DNA of 44,001 bases from CAZEJK01 sp964512045 (GCA_964512045.1 CAZEJK010000014.1:1-44001); one strand, 5' to 3'. Numbered from the stretch's first letter, positions 30,365 through 38,788 are shown. The notes: generated from the sequence alone by a model not told the origin. Made by a program: numbers and translations.

Positions 30365-31305
30365 CGGAGAAGACCATCACCTTTGAGAACGTCTCCAAGT
30401 TCTACGGCGAGGTCCTCGGCGTCAACCGCGTGACCCTCGAGATCCCGTCCGGGATCACCTCGCTGGTGGGGCCGAACGGCTCCGGCAAGACCACCCTGAT
30501 GAACATGATGTGCGGGCTGCTGCGACCCACGCGCGGCCAGATCCGGGTGCTCGGCCTGCCGCCGACCGTGCCCCACGAGCTGATGCGCCGCGTTGGCTAC
30601 TGCACCCAGTTCGACTCGTTCCCGCCGGGGGTCACCGGCCATCGGTTCGTGGTCAACCAGCTCCTGCTTCACGGCTTGGAGCGCCACCACGCCCGGCGCC
30701 TTGCCGATCGTGCGATCGAGCGTGTCGGCATGACCGACGCCGCCAACCGCAAGGTCGCGGCGTACTCGAAGGGGATGCGCCAGCGGATCAAGCTGGCGCA
30801 TGCCATCGCCCATGAGCCACAGGTGCTGGTGCTCGACGAGCCGCTCAACGGCCTCGACCCGATGGCCCGCGCGGAAGTGATTGCGCTCTTCCGCGAGCTC
30901 GCCGAGAGCGGACAGCACGTGCTGATCTCGAGCCACATCCTGCACGAGGTCGAGCTGATGTCCGACCGTGTGATCTTGCTGGACGGCGGCTATGTCATCG
31001 CCGAGGGCGACATCGAAGGCGTCCGCTCGGAGATGGCGACCCGACCGATGCAGGTTCTGGTGCGCTGCGATCGTGCCGCCGAGCTGGCCTCGCGTCTGTT
31101 CACGCTCGACCACGTGGTCGAGGTGATCCTGCATGACGACGGCGCCGGCCTGCTGGTGCGCACCCGCGACGCCGACGCCCTGTTCCTGGCGCTCAACGGC
31201 CTCGTCACTGACATGGAGCTCGTGGTGGAGCGGGTCGCCCCGGCCGACGAGAGCGTGCGGGCCGTGTATGAGTACCTGATCGGCCACGAAGGGGGGACCG
31301 TATGA
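30361..31305 (+). CDS. ABC transporter ATP-binding protein (second pair)
   Basis: 314 residues. Walker A GPNGSGKTTLM, signature YSKGMRQRIKLAHA, Walker B VLVLDEPLNGLDPMARAEV and HVLISSHILHEVELM are visible. Like the first ATPase it carries a C-terminal domain of roughly 95 residues, but the two proteins differ too much to be a recent duplication by eye. Start and stop both overlap neighbours by four bases (ATGA), so the gene is embedded in the operon. Probably pairs with the permease encoded next. Confidence 0.93.
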   Translation: MTEKTITFENVSKFYGEVLGVNRVTLEIPSGITSLVGPNGSGKTTLMNMMCGLLRPTRGQIRVLGLPPTVPHELMRRVGYCTQFDSFPPGVTGHRFVVNQLLLHGLERHHARRLADRAIERVGMTDAANRKVAAYSKGMRQRIKLAHAIAHEPQVLVLDEPLNGLDPMARAEVIALFRELAESGQHVLISSHILHEVELMSDRVILLDGGYVIAEGDIEGVRSEMATRPMQVLVRCDRAAELASRLFTLDHVVEVILHDDGAGLLVRTRDADALFLALNGLVTDMELVVERVAPADESVRAVYEYLIGHEGGTV

Positions 31306-32135
31306 GCGTCGCCACCACCGCTGGCGGCTGGCCGCTGTGGCGCCGCCAGGTGCTCGCCATACTCGCCATCGAGATGCGCAAGATGGCCCTGTCCAAGCGC
31401 GGCTTCGCTGCCTACGTGCTCGCCATACTGCCGTGGATCATCCTGATCATCCGGGCGATCGCCATGATCGTCTTCGAGGGCGGCGACTCGACACCGCCGA
31501 TCGCGTTCGCATGGCTGTTCCAGGGGTGGATGCTGCACGGCGCCGTCTACTTCGCCTGTGTGGCGATCTTCAACCACCTGTACCGCGGCGAGCTCGCCGA
31601 CCGCAGCCTCCACTACTACTTCCTCGCGCCGGTGCGGCGCACGGTGCTCACCGTCGGCAAGCTGGTGGGCGGCGTGGCGTTCACCTCACTGGTCTTCGTC
31701 ATCTCCACCGTCGGATCGCTCGGCCTGATGCTGATCCCCCACGGCTGGCACGAGGCGAGCCAGTATCTGTTCTCGGGCGGCGGTCTTCTCCACCTGCTCG
31801 CCTACGTGCTGGTGGTCGTGGTGGCGTGTCTCGGCTACGGAGGGCTCTTCCTCCTGTCCGGAGTACTCCTGCGCAACCCGATCGTCCCGGTGATCCTCAT
31901 CTTCCTGTGGGAGGCCGCCAACCCGCTGCTTCCGGTGGTGCTCAAGAAGATCAGCGTGATCTTCTACCTCACCTCGCTGTGCCCGGTGCCGCTGCCGGCC
32001 GAGACCATCGCCATCGTCGCCGATCCCGCGCCGGTGTGGCTCGCGCTGATCGTGCCGGTCGCGATTGCCGCCGTCACTGTGGCCGTTGCCAGCCTCAAGG
32101 TCAGCCGGATGGAGATCGCCTACGGCACCGACTGA
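31302..32135 (+). CDS. ABC-2 type permease (second pair)
   Basis: 277 residues with about six membrane helices (FAAYVLAILPWIILIIRAIA; AWLFQGWMLHGAVYFACVAI; VGGVAFTSLVFVISTVGSLG; LLAYVLVVVVACLGYGGLFL; a C-terminal LALIVPVAIAAVTVAVASL). The segment RGELADRSLHYYFLAPVRRT is the usual regulatory/coupling stretch of ABC-2 permeases. Last gene of the sigma-FecR-ABC operon. What the two transporters move is not evident; no substrate-binding protein is encoded here, which favours export. Confidence 0.88.
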   Translation: MSVATTAGGWPLWRRQVLAILAIEMRKMALSKRGFAAYVLAILPWIILIIRAIAMIVFEGGDSTPPIAFAWLFQGWMLHGAVYFACVAIFNHLYRGELADRSLHYYFLAPVRRTVLTVGKLVGGVAFTSLVFVISTVGSLGLMLIPHGWHEASQYLFSGGGLLHLLAYVLVVVVACLGYGGLFLLSGVLLRNPIVPVILIFLWEAANPLLPVVLKKISVIFYLTSLCPVPLPAETIAIVADPAPVWLALIVPVAIAAVTVAVASLKVSRMEIAYGTD

Positions 32136-32275
32136 GGCTGGCGCGGGCCGCTGGCGCGAAGACGCGAGGCAGAGCTCGGGCGCTCGGTTCGACACGACCG
32201 TCGCAGAGCTGCAACGTCGCTGTCAGAGCAGACTGCGGTGGGGATACCAATGTGGCGGCAACCAGCTGGCGCACA

Positions 32276-32347
32276 GGTCAACCCGATGGTCAGGGCTTCA
32301 GTGTTCCGGGGCCGGCTGCCGGAGACCGGGACGGGGACCGGGGCCAG
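32276..32347 (+). repeat. GC-rich dispersed repeat, copy 2 core
   Basis: Ungapped match to 21792-21863. The full unit may extend to about 32405, where GGGTGGTAGGGGGAAGCGAA resembles the tail at about 22005-22025. Confidence 0.75.
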
Positions 32348-32418
32348 ATCCAGGTCCGGGTCTGGTTCGCCGCGGTGGGTGGTAGGGGGAAGCGAAGCCG
32401 GGCTACCACAGAAAGAAC

Positions 32419-32445
32419 GGCTCCCGCTCGGGGGGAGCGGGAGCC
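32419..32445. terminator. Strong hairpin, possible terminator
   Basis: GGCTCCCGCTC (32419-32429) pairs perfectly with GAGCGGGAGCC (32435-32445), an 11-bp stem with loop GGGGG. The T-rich side (GTTCTTTCTG) is on the minus strand, so as an intrinsic terminator it would act leftwards; for the ABC operon it could only act as a stable 3' end or barrier. Confidence 0.45.
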
Positions 32446-32628
32446 TGTGCGTGATGGTGCGGAGGAGGAGTTACAGCCAACACACGCACCGAACAACCGG
32501 ACTCGGTCTCGTTGCATTCCACCCTGAGACGAGATTTGCCCGGCCGTGAGGCCCACGGGATCACGACCTTTGACGCTGCCCGTGCTCTGGTTCCGAGATC
32601 ATCCTCACCGCAACTCCGGCCGCCCTCC

Positions 32629-32657
32629 TTGGATCGCAGTCCAGAGCTGCGTATCAT
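32629..32657 (+). promoter_or_regulatory. Promoter of the LCAT-like hydrolase gene
   Basis: TTGGAT (32629-32634) and TATCAT (32652-32657) with a 17-nt spacer. The start would be near 32664, 28 nt before the ATG. Confidence 0.65.
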
Positions 32658-32691
32658 GAGGTCATCGAATCAGCCACTGTCAGGAGGCCCC

Positions 32692-34047
32692 ATGAAGGCT
32701 CCGGACCCGGTCATCGTCCTGCCCGGCATCACCGGCACCGTGTTGGCGGACTTCTACCCTGTCGACCCGGAGCCCGTGTGGACGCTGCTGAAGACCCAGG
32801 TGGCCACGCACGGCCGCTCGTTCGAGCGCTCCACGCTGCACCCCGATGAGCGCCGGTACGAGCGCATCGAGCCCGCACGCGTGCTGCCGACCGAGCTCTT
32901 CGAGACGATCTACGGGGAGCTGATCGAGGCGCTGCGGAAGGAGCTCAAGCCCGACCGCGACTTCGAGGTTCCCGTGTACCCGTTCCCGTATGACTGGCGG
33001 CACCCGTTGGAGCGTACCGTCGAGGAGCTCGGAACGTTCGTCGAGGAGGTCATCGACCGCACAAGCCTCATGCGCCACTACCACGATGCCGGCTACACCG
33101 CCAAGAACGGAAAGGTGAGCCTCGTGGGACACTCTATGGGCGGGATGGTGATCACAGGGTATCTGGCACGGTACGGCCGGCGTGCACGCGCTGGCAAGGT
33201 GGCGACGCTCGGCACACCGTTCCGGGGCTCGTTCGAGGCGCCGCTCAAGTGCACCACCGGCCACTCGAGCCTGTTCCTCGGCCAGGGGAAGGCGCGCGAG
33301 CGGGAGGCGGCCCGCCTGACGCCTGCGCTGTACCACCTGGTACCGACGTTCTCCGACCTGTTCGTCGACCCGCCGCCGGGTACACCGGACACCTTCTTCG
33401 ACATCGCCACGTGGCAGCCGAGCATACTGCGCACGCTGGCCGCGTTCATCGAGGAGCACTCCCTCAAGCGGTGGCACTTCGCCGAGCAGGCACACGACCT
33501 GCTCGCCTCGATGCTCGAGCAGGCCAGACGGTTCAGCGACGTGCTGGAGGCGTTCACGCTGCAATCCGCCGGTCTCGAGCTCAACGACTGGCTGTGCATC
33601 GTCGGGGTGGGGTCCGACACCCGGTGGGCGCTGAAGCTCGATCTCCATCCGACGGACGACGGCACATCCGCCGTCCGTTACGACCTGCGTTCGACGGAGC
33701 GCCAGGATCACTTCCGAGCCGACACGCCCACCGAGCGGATCAAGACCGGCGACGGCACCGTCCCCTACCGCGGTGCTTGCAGCTCGTTCTTGCCCCCGCA
33801 GTCCCTCGTCTGCGTCACGCCCGGAGGCTTCCGCTACTACGAGATCGGCGACACGGTGCTCGCCGCCGCAGCCGGCCTGCACGGCACACTGCCCACCATG
33901 GACCTGGTCCACCGCCTCGTCACCTGCCACCTCCGCGGGACGGGCGACAGATGGAAAAGCCTCAAGGCGTGGCCCTCGCCAGAGCTCGAGAACCCCGACC
34001 AGTGGTCCCCGCCCATCGCCGGGCTGACCGCAGAGCTGCGAACGTAG
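32692..34047 (+). CDS. LCAT-like alpha/beta hydrolase (lipase/acyltransferase family)
   Basis: 451 residues from the ATG at 32692 with AGGAGG 4 nt upstream. It begins directly with the first strand VIVLPGITGTVLADF, without a signal peptide, so a cytoplasmic location is expected. The nucleophile elbow is VSLVGHSMGGMVITGYLARY. PYPFPYDWRHPLE-type region upstream (VYPFPYDWRHPLERTVEEL) is characteristic of lecithin:cholesterol acyltransferase relatives. The Asp of GDGTVPYRGA and the His of GLHGTLPTMDLVHRL are the likely remaining catalytic residues. Family members hydrolyse or transfer acyl chains of phospholipids and other esters; the substrate here is unknown. The gene stands alone between two repeat-bearing spacers and converges on the PDZ operon. 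Confidence 0.85.
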   Translation: MKAPDPVIVLPGITGTVLADFYPVDPEPVWTLLKTQVATHGRSFERSTLHPDERRYERIEPARVLPTELFETIYGELIEALRKELKPDRDFEVPVYPFPYDWRHPLERTVEELGTFVEEVIDRTSLMRHYHDAGYTAKNGKVSLVGHSMGGMVITGYLARYGRRARAGKVATLGTPFRGSFEAPLKCTTGHSSLFLGQGKAREREAARLTPALYHLVPTFSDLFVDPPPGTPDTFFDIATWQPSILRTLAAFIEEHSLKRWHFAEQAHDLLASMLEQARRFSDVLEAFTLQSAGLELNDWLCIVGVGSDTRWALKLDLHPTDDGTSAVRYDLRSTERQDHFRADTPTERIKTGDGTVPYRGACSSFLPPQSLVCVTPGGFRYYEIGDTVLAAAAGLHGTLPTMDLVHRLVTCHLRGTGDRWKSLKAWPSPELENPDQWSPPIAGLTAELRT

Positions 34048-34248
34048 CGCACGAGCGCACCGAGGCAGGGTCCTCGCCCACAGATCGGCATGGCAGCTTG
34101 CTTCGGGTTGACCACCAGCAACCCGGACGCGAGACGCCAAGAGAACGCTACCCTCCGGTGGACCCGTATGGCTCCGCCCCCTCCCTCCGGGTCTGCCTTC
34201 GCACGTCAGTGACGGCTGAGCTGGACGCCGCTCTTGGGCGTTTGCCCG

Positions 34249-34653
34249 TCACTCCGTACCTTGTTGCGCGTGCTGAGGCTTTGCTCTCACTTCAACCTCG
34301 ACAACACGTCTTTGTCCGTTCTCTCGCTCCAACAAGAAAGCCGCAACGTCACCAGGCTCGTGCGAATAAAACCACGTCAGCATCTCGTCCACCGAGGAGA
34401 AGCTCATCGGCTGGCCGTCGAGCTCGAGTATCGTATCCCCCGGCCGCACCCCGGCCCTCTCCGCTGGGCCGTCTGCAGCGACGGAGCAGACAGCCAGACG
34501 ATCGATGGTCTCATCGGCACGTTCACCAAGCACTCGAACACGCATTCCGAACCAGCCACGATCGGAAACGTCTGGCCCCGGCTGCGACGACGCCACAGCA
34601 CCAAGCGCCAGAAGGCACGCGACCCAGCACGACAGGAAAGCCCTCAGTCGCAT
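34249..34653 (-). CDS. Small secreted PDZ-domain protein
   Basis: 134 residues from the ATG at 34653 (AGGAGG 5-6 nt upstream). Signal peptide MRLRAFLSCWVACLLALGAV with cleavage near residue 22. The rest is a PDZ domain, with VCSVAADGPAERAGVRPGDT and ILELDGQPMSFSSVDEMLTW as the carboxylate-binding and core strands, and no protease domain. In this size class PDZ proteins act as adaptors for C-terminal peptides. Third gene of a secretory operon, starting 10 nt after the stop of the large repeat protein. The convergent 200-bp spacer to the LCAT gene shows no clear terminator. Confidence 0.8.
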   Translation of the reverse strand: MRLRAFLSCWVACLLALGAVASSQPGPDVSDRGWFGMRVRVLGERADETIDRLAVCSVAADGPAERAGVRPGDTILELDGQPMSFSSVDEMLTWFYSHEPGDVAAFLLERENGQRRVVEVEVRAKPQHAQQGTE

Positions 34654-34663
34654 CGTCACCTCC

Positions 34664-36910
34664 TCATGTTCCCCCCACGACGCCCTTGGAGCCCCGCGCG
34701 TCGATCGGGCTTTGCATCTCGTTCAAAGGCGGCATCTCCAGATAGCCTCCAGGCTCCACCTCGCCTGCCCAACACTCTCCCCCAAGCACACACACGCGAT
34801 ACGAGCCCGCCTCCAGCTGCAGCAGCAGACCACGCTCCGAGGGCTTGGCGCCGGCAAGCCCATCAGCGAGGAACATGATCGGGTAGCCAACAGCACCCCG
34901 ATGATGGATCTCGATTCCCGCCGGTGCTGGCACCTCGACCCATGCCGGTTCACCCACCTCCACTGTCAACAGCTCCCCTCGCGGCGGCACTGGAAACGCT
35001 CCCAGAAGACCCGGAGCCTGCCTGGACGTGACTGCAAGGTTGACGATCTTCTGGGTCTCTGGCAGCTCAATCTGGAACCGTCCAATCGGATCGGAGTACT
35101 CCGGCCTGTAGTTGGGGGCGTCGGGGCTTCCAACGTGCACCAAGGCTCCCGGCAGCCCGCGACCACGAAACCGCACCGTACCGTGGACAGTCCGGTGGGG
35201 TGCAACACGGAGCTCGATGTCCCGGACAGGGTCGCCCTCTTCCACGGTCACGATGACCGGCCTACTGCTTCCTCTCCGTCTCGTCGACGAGTGCGCCGTG
35301 AGGACCATTTCATCTGGACGAACCCCGTCGACCTCGAAGGTCCCGTCCTCTCTGGTTAGACCTGACCACAGCTGGACACCACTCATCCTGGAAAGAGCCA
35401 CAACCGAGCACTCCACACACAGGGCTCCATCCGTCCACCGAACCACACCCTTCATCAACGTGTCTGGGAGCTCGATCGTGATCTCCAAAGGGCCTCCGTC
35501 GGCAGGCGTGCGCACGTCGATGACGTCCTCCCAAAGCCAGCGACTCCGATCCCGCCGCAACGTGACGTCCCACTTCCCTTCCACTGGCAGCACACCGGCG
35601 AAACGTCCCTGACGATCGCTGGTGAACGTGCGGTGCGTTCCACGGGCGCGCGGATTCGAGAGCATGACGTCGACCCCTTGCAGCGGGTCATCCCCCCGCA
35701 GGACAACGCCCTCCACCTCGACTCCGGAGACGTCCACCACCAGCGGCGGCATCCCGATCATCACGTCCACGGCTGTGCGCAACATCTCCTCTCCTGAGGA
35801 CGTTCTCACCACCACGACATGCTCTCTCTCCTCCAACCCGGTGAAGCGGGCTTCGCCTGCAGGATCGGCAGCCTGTACAACGGCTCGAGCCAGACTCCGC
35901 CCGTCAGCAGTGCTTTCAACTGGATGAAGGTCCACTTGCCAGGGATGCCCGTCCGGATCCGCTGGGGGTGAGATGATCAGAGAAAGCGCAGCCAAAGGGC
36001 GGACCTCGATCGGTCTCTGCAGTCGATGCTCGCCCATGGTGTGCACGTGAACCCTCTCGGAACGTTCGGTGGACCAGCCCTCACCACGAGCCTCCACCCG
36101 CCACAGCCCCTTCGGCACCGAACGGATCTGGAAGAAGCCCCTGGAGTTGACCGGCCCAGACATCTCCAAGGCACGGAAACGCTTCGCCAATGGGGCCGCG
36201 GAAGGTACCGATTTTGCTGGAACCAGCCACACGTCGACCTCCGGTACCCCGGGCTCTCCATGAATCGTCACGAAACCCGAGACGGAAGCACCAGCGTCCA
36301 GCTGAAGGACGCCGAGATCGTGGAACTCCGACTCGGTCAGATCGAGCCCCCAGAAGTAGCTCGGAGCGAAACCCGGCACGACAACTCGAAGGTCGATCCG
36401 CGATCTCGGCACAACGCACGTCGCTTGAGAGCCGTCAACAGCGCAGCCCTGTGCCATGGGGTCCGGGGGACCGTCGCGACCCATCGATCGCGCTGGGAAG
36501 ACCGTGACGCGTACCTCGTCTGGCTCGACCTCACTCAGATCGCCCTCGGCAGCCGAGACGAACCCCATGGTCACACGTGCCGCAGGCCACAGCGGGATCT
36601 CAACAGTCTCGCCCTTCGCCACCCGACGCTGCGGAGACCAGCAACCCTCGCTCGTCACCGCAACGAGCCATCCGCTGGAGTCACGCTCCGGAAAGCCTGC
36701 ACGACCCTCCGCGCTGACCGGGACAACGTAAGACTGGAGTCCTTCCTGTGCAGAAAAGACCACCTCTGCACGCGTCAGGCACGCCTCAGCACCGTTCTGG
36801 GGAACGACTCGAACACTGGCAACGGAGGGCAGCGACGCAGCAACAGAGCCAGCGACCGCGATCAATAGCACGAGACCAGCTGTCTCGTCCCTCCCTCGCC
36901 GCCTGATCAT
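34664..36910 (-). CDS. Large secreted protein with carboxypeptidase-regulatory-like (beta-sandwich) repeats
   Basis: About 748 residues from the ATG at 36910, which overlaps the stop of the upstream cysteine-rich gene (ATGA). After a basic start and a signal/anchor (TAGLVLLIAVAGSVAASLPS) the chain is built of repeated beta-sandwich units with phrases such as VSGFVTIHGEPGVPEVDVWL, GVVLRGDDPLQGVDVMLSNP, FTSDRQGRFAGVLPVEGKWD and VHGTVRFRGRGLPGALVHVG, the style of carboxypeptidase regulatory-like domains. Several paired cysteines occur. No catalytic motif is seen. Likely a surface or periplasmic scaffold. By eye its codons use more A/T at third positions than the nuo genes. Confidence 0.75.
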   Translation of the reverse strand: MIRRRGRDETAGLVLLIAVAGSVAASLPSVASVRVVPQNGAEACLTRAEVVFSAQEGLQSYVVPVSAEGRAGFPERDSSGWLVAVTSEGCWSPQRRVAKGETVEIPLWPAARVTMGFVSAAEGDLSEVEPDEVRVTVFPARSMGRDGPPDPMAQGCAVDGSQATCVVPRSRIDLRVVVPGFAPSYFWGLDLTESEFHDLGVLQLDAGASVSGFVTIHGEPGVPEVDVWLVPAKSVPSAAPLAKRFRALEMSGPVNSRGFFQIRSVPKGLWRVEARGEGWSTERSERVHVHTMGEHRLQRPIEVRPLAALSLIISPPADPDGHPWQVDLHPVESTADGRSLARAVVQAADPAGEARFTGLEEREHVVVVRTSSGEEMLRTAVDVMIGMPPLVVDVSGVEVEGVVLRGDDPLQGVDVMLSNPRARGTHRTFTSDRQGRFAGVLPVEGKWDVTLRRDRSRWLWEDVIDVRTPADGGPLEITIELPDTLMKGVVRWTDGALCVECSVVALSRMSGVQLWSGLTREDGTFEVDGVRPDEMVLTAHSSTRRRGSSRPVIVTVEEGDPVRDIELRVAPHRTVHGTVRFRGRGLPGALVHVGSPDAPNYRPEYSDPIGRFQIELPETQKIVNLAVTSRQAPGLLGAFPVPPRGELLTVEVGEPAWVEVPAPAGIEIHHRGAVGYPIMFLADGLAGAKPSERGLLLQLEAGSYRVCVLGGECWAGEVEPGGYLEMPPLNEMQSPIDARGSKGVVGGT

Positions 36911-37155
36911 ACTTCGAAGCACCAGATCTTGTCACAGACGGAGAGACAACACAGCGATGGGGGAAGGTCGACACAGTGAATGCACGAGAGTGACCCGGTG
37001 CAACCAGCCAATGCGTGGCCGTCGTCCTCGTAGTGCACACAGACCTGCCCCCATGGCACTGACTGACACTCATAGCGACAGCCCAGCTCCTCACCTTGGA
37101 GACCAATCGCAACGAGGAGACACCCTGCAACAAACAGACAGATCGTGTACCGCAC
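36907..37155 (-). CDS. Small secreted cysteine-rich protein (10 cysteines in mature part)
   Basis: 82 residues. GTG start at 37155 with GGGAGG 5 nt upstream. Residues 1-20 form a signal peptide (YTICLFVAGCLLVAIGLQ). The mature 62 residues contain Cys26, 30, 39, 52, 58, 61, 69, 70, 74 and 79, ten in all, enough for five disulfides or a metal site (spacings include CxxxC, CxxC and CC). No known family was recognised. First gene of the operon, overlapping the next gene by four bases. A role as an exported disulfide-rich effector, ligand or redox protein is inference. Confidence 0.7.
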   Translation of the reverse strand: MRYTICLFVAGCLLVAIGLQGEELGCRYECQSVPWGQVCVHYEDDGHALAGCTGSLSCIHCVDLPPSLCCLSVCDKIWCFEV

Positions 37156-37181
37156 GTGAACCTCCCACTACAGTTTGCCCT

Positions 37182-37210
37182 AAGCTAACCTAAGAATTTT
37201 TTGATGTCAA
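37182..37210 (-). promoter_or_regulatory. Promoter of the cysteine-rich/PDZ operon
   Basis: Minus-strand TTGACA (plus 37205-37210) and TAGCTT (37182-37187) with a 17-nt spacer. Start near 37175, 20 nt before the GTG start. An A/T tract lies within the spacer. Confidence 0.65.
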
Positions 37211-37283
37211 GAAACATTTTAAAGTTTCGAATGTTTTAATATTTAAAATGCCTAATATGACAAAAGTAGCTTCACATATGTGA
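37211..37283 (-). promoter_or_regulatory. AT-rich upstream control region with inverted repeats
   Basis: Directly upstream of the -35 box the sequence is mostly A/T over about 60 bp, unlike the rest of the window. It contains AAACATT (37212-37218) and AATGTTT (37230-37236) as inverted arms 11 nt apart, and a 12-bp palindrome TCACATATGTGA (37272-37283). These could be UP-element and operator sites. Confidence 0.5.
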
Positions 37284-37396
37284 CCGCCCGTCTTCAGGGG
37301 CTGCCTCGGAGCAAAGCACCAGCGAACCCGATGACAACCACTTCGATCGGAGGCCGACCTCGCGGCATCGAGGACGCGGTCGCCCGGCCGCCGGCC

Positions 37397-38528
37397 TCAG
37401 TCCGGGCCCCGCCCCGGGTGCCGGCTGCCCGGTTTCTTTTCCTTCCACCTGCCCGCGCGGCTCGCCTTCTCCCACTCGACCTCGGTCGGCAACCGGTATC
37501 GAGCCTTCGCGGCACCAAGAACCTGGCCATTCCGCCACCGGCAGTATGCTGCCGCGTCGAACCAGGAGACACCGACGACCGGATAGCGCCCTTCGCGCAT
37601 TGGATCCTCCTCGAGCTGCTGTTGGCGTCCCAGCTGCTCGGCCACTCCCATGGTTCACGCCGGTCTCCGAGCGCCTGCTGAGCCTCGCCGAGCCCCTGCC
37701 ACCTGGGGCGCTGCAGGTCAGAGCCGCCATCGCTGCTCTCGTGAGCCTCGAGGAACGCAGCAAACTCCGGAACCGTCACGGGCTCCTGCGCAACCAGCAC
37801 CGGCTCCAGGGTCTCCAGGAGGCGCTCCGGCGGATGCCCTCGCGGGTGGTGGGCAGGCGCCGATCGGAGCTCGCCTCGACCACGCGCGCCAGGACGGGTA
37901 GCGGTCGGCTCGGCGCCTTCGCCAGCTCCCAGGCCAACCGGTACATGAAGGTGGTCTTGCCGAAGCCTGCGGGGGCCTCGATGAGCATGAGCAATCCATC
38001 GGAAGAACCGGTGATCAGCTCGATCAGCTCGGGGAAATCGATCGTACGAGAGGCGCCTTCAGCGGTTGGCGCTCCACGGGTTCGCTCGATCAGCTCCAGG
38101 GTGTGTGGGACGTAACAGAACGCGGCTGGCAGCTGCTCGCCGGCGGGATCGGTGGCGAGCTCGGGGACATCGCCGGGGCCGAGCGGTACGCACAGCTGCT
38201 CGCGGAGGCACCGAAACCACCGTGACCTGAGCAGCGGGCGGTTGTGGGCCTCGATGTGGTCGAGGTCTGCGCGGGTGGGAGCGCCAGAGAAGGCCGCGAG
38301 GCGCTCGATGAGCCGGTGTCTGCTCGCCGCGAGCGCGCCGAACCGGCCGGCCTCCTCGAGCGCCTGGTCGATCCGGTCGAGCCGGAGCACCAGATCGCCC
38401 ACGGCGCCTTGGAGCTCGCGAATCTCGGCCGGATGGCGCAGGTCGCCGGAGGCGAGCCGCGCCTGGGTCGCCCCCAGGGCTGCTTTCAAACGGCCGACCC
38501 ACTTTGCCGCCTCCTCAGTGCTCGACAT
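37397..38528 (-). pseudogene. Degenerate NACHT-type NTPase / formylglycine-generating-enzyme-like fusion
   Basis: Three minus-strand frames carry parts of one fusion. Frame 1 (38528 to about 37830) has a helical N-terminal region and a P-loop LIEAPAGFGKTTFMYRLAWE. Frame 2 (about 37850-37645) reads PERLLETLEPVLVAQEPVTV then PEFAAFLEAHESSDGG, the start of an FGE-sulfatase domain. Frame 3 (37651-37397) continues EGRYPVVGVSWFDAAAYCRW and ARYRLPTEVEWEKASRAG. Intact proteins of this type have several hundred residues between P-loop and FGE domain; here there are only about 50, so a deletion is likely in addition to two frameshifts. The FGE part stops where a GC-rich repeat begins. No Shine-Dalgarno is evident before 38528. 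Intact relatives are large STAND-type NTPases, some linked with conflict systems. Confidence 0.65.
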
Positions 38529-38686
38529 GGGCCGTACGCGGTTCCGACGCGCCATCGTTCTGTCGCTGCACTCCGCACCTGCCGGAGAGCTGCTCGGTCA
38601 TGAGCTGCTTGGTGATCCCATAATGCCACGGCAGGGGAGGATGGCGCGAGCTTGGGGCTCCCGCGAAGCGTCCAGAGCCTTCGTGA

Positions 38687-38788
38687 CCCACCCGCCCGGC
38701 CCGCGAGACGCGGGCCGCCACAACCAGAGCGCAGCGATCGTCGATTGTGGAAGCCTGCGTCTCGCAGGCTGGGGGAACGGGTGGGTGT
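38687..38788. repeat. REPIN-like inverted pair of REP units
   Basis: Left unit: stem CGGCCCGCG (38697-38705), AGA loop, CGCGGGCCG (38709-38717). Right unit in opposite orientation: AGCCTGCG (38752-38759), TCT loop, CGCAGGCT (38763-38770). The two are joined by about 34 nt. The ends are CCCACCCGCCC and GGGTGGGTG, so the whole is an imperfect palindrome. The left 63 bp (38687-38749) recur without change at 43939-44001. Confidence 0.8.

Larger units (their letters stand above)
32136..32628. other. Non-coding stretch after the ABC operon
   Basis: Contains copy 2 of the GC-rich repeat (32276-32347, tail to about 32405) and a strong hairpin at 32419-32445. No coding region is supported. The lower-GC part 32470-32628 leads to the promoter of the LCAT-like gene. 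Confidence 0.6.

Noticed and set aside
32419..32445. Intrinsic terminator for the ABC operon
   Set aside because: The stem is strong but no T-run follows on the plus strand; kept only as a low-confidence hairpin.
37112..37155. Lipoprotein signal (VAGC at residues 9-12) in the cysteine-rich protein
   Set aside because: Only eleven residues precede the Cys and the hydrophobic stretch continues after it, so an ordinary signal peptide fits better.
37272..37283. CRP- or FNR-type operator
   Set aside because: The palindrome TCACATATGTGA has the half-sites in the opposite order and spacing from TGTGA-N6-TCACA and does not match TTGAT-N4-ATCAA.
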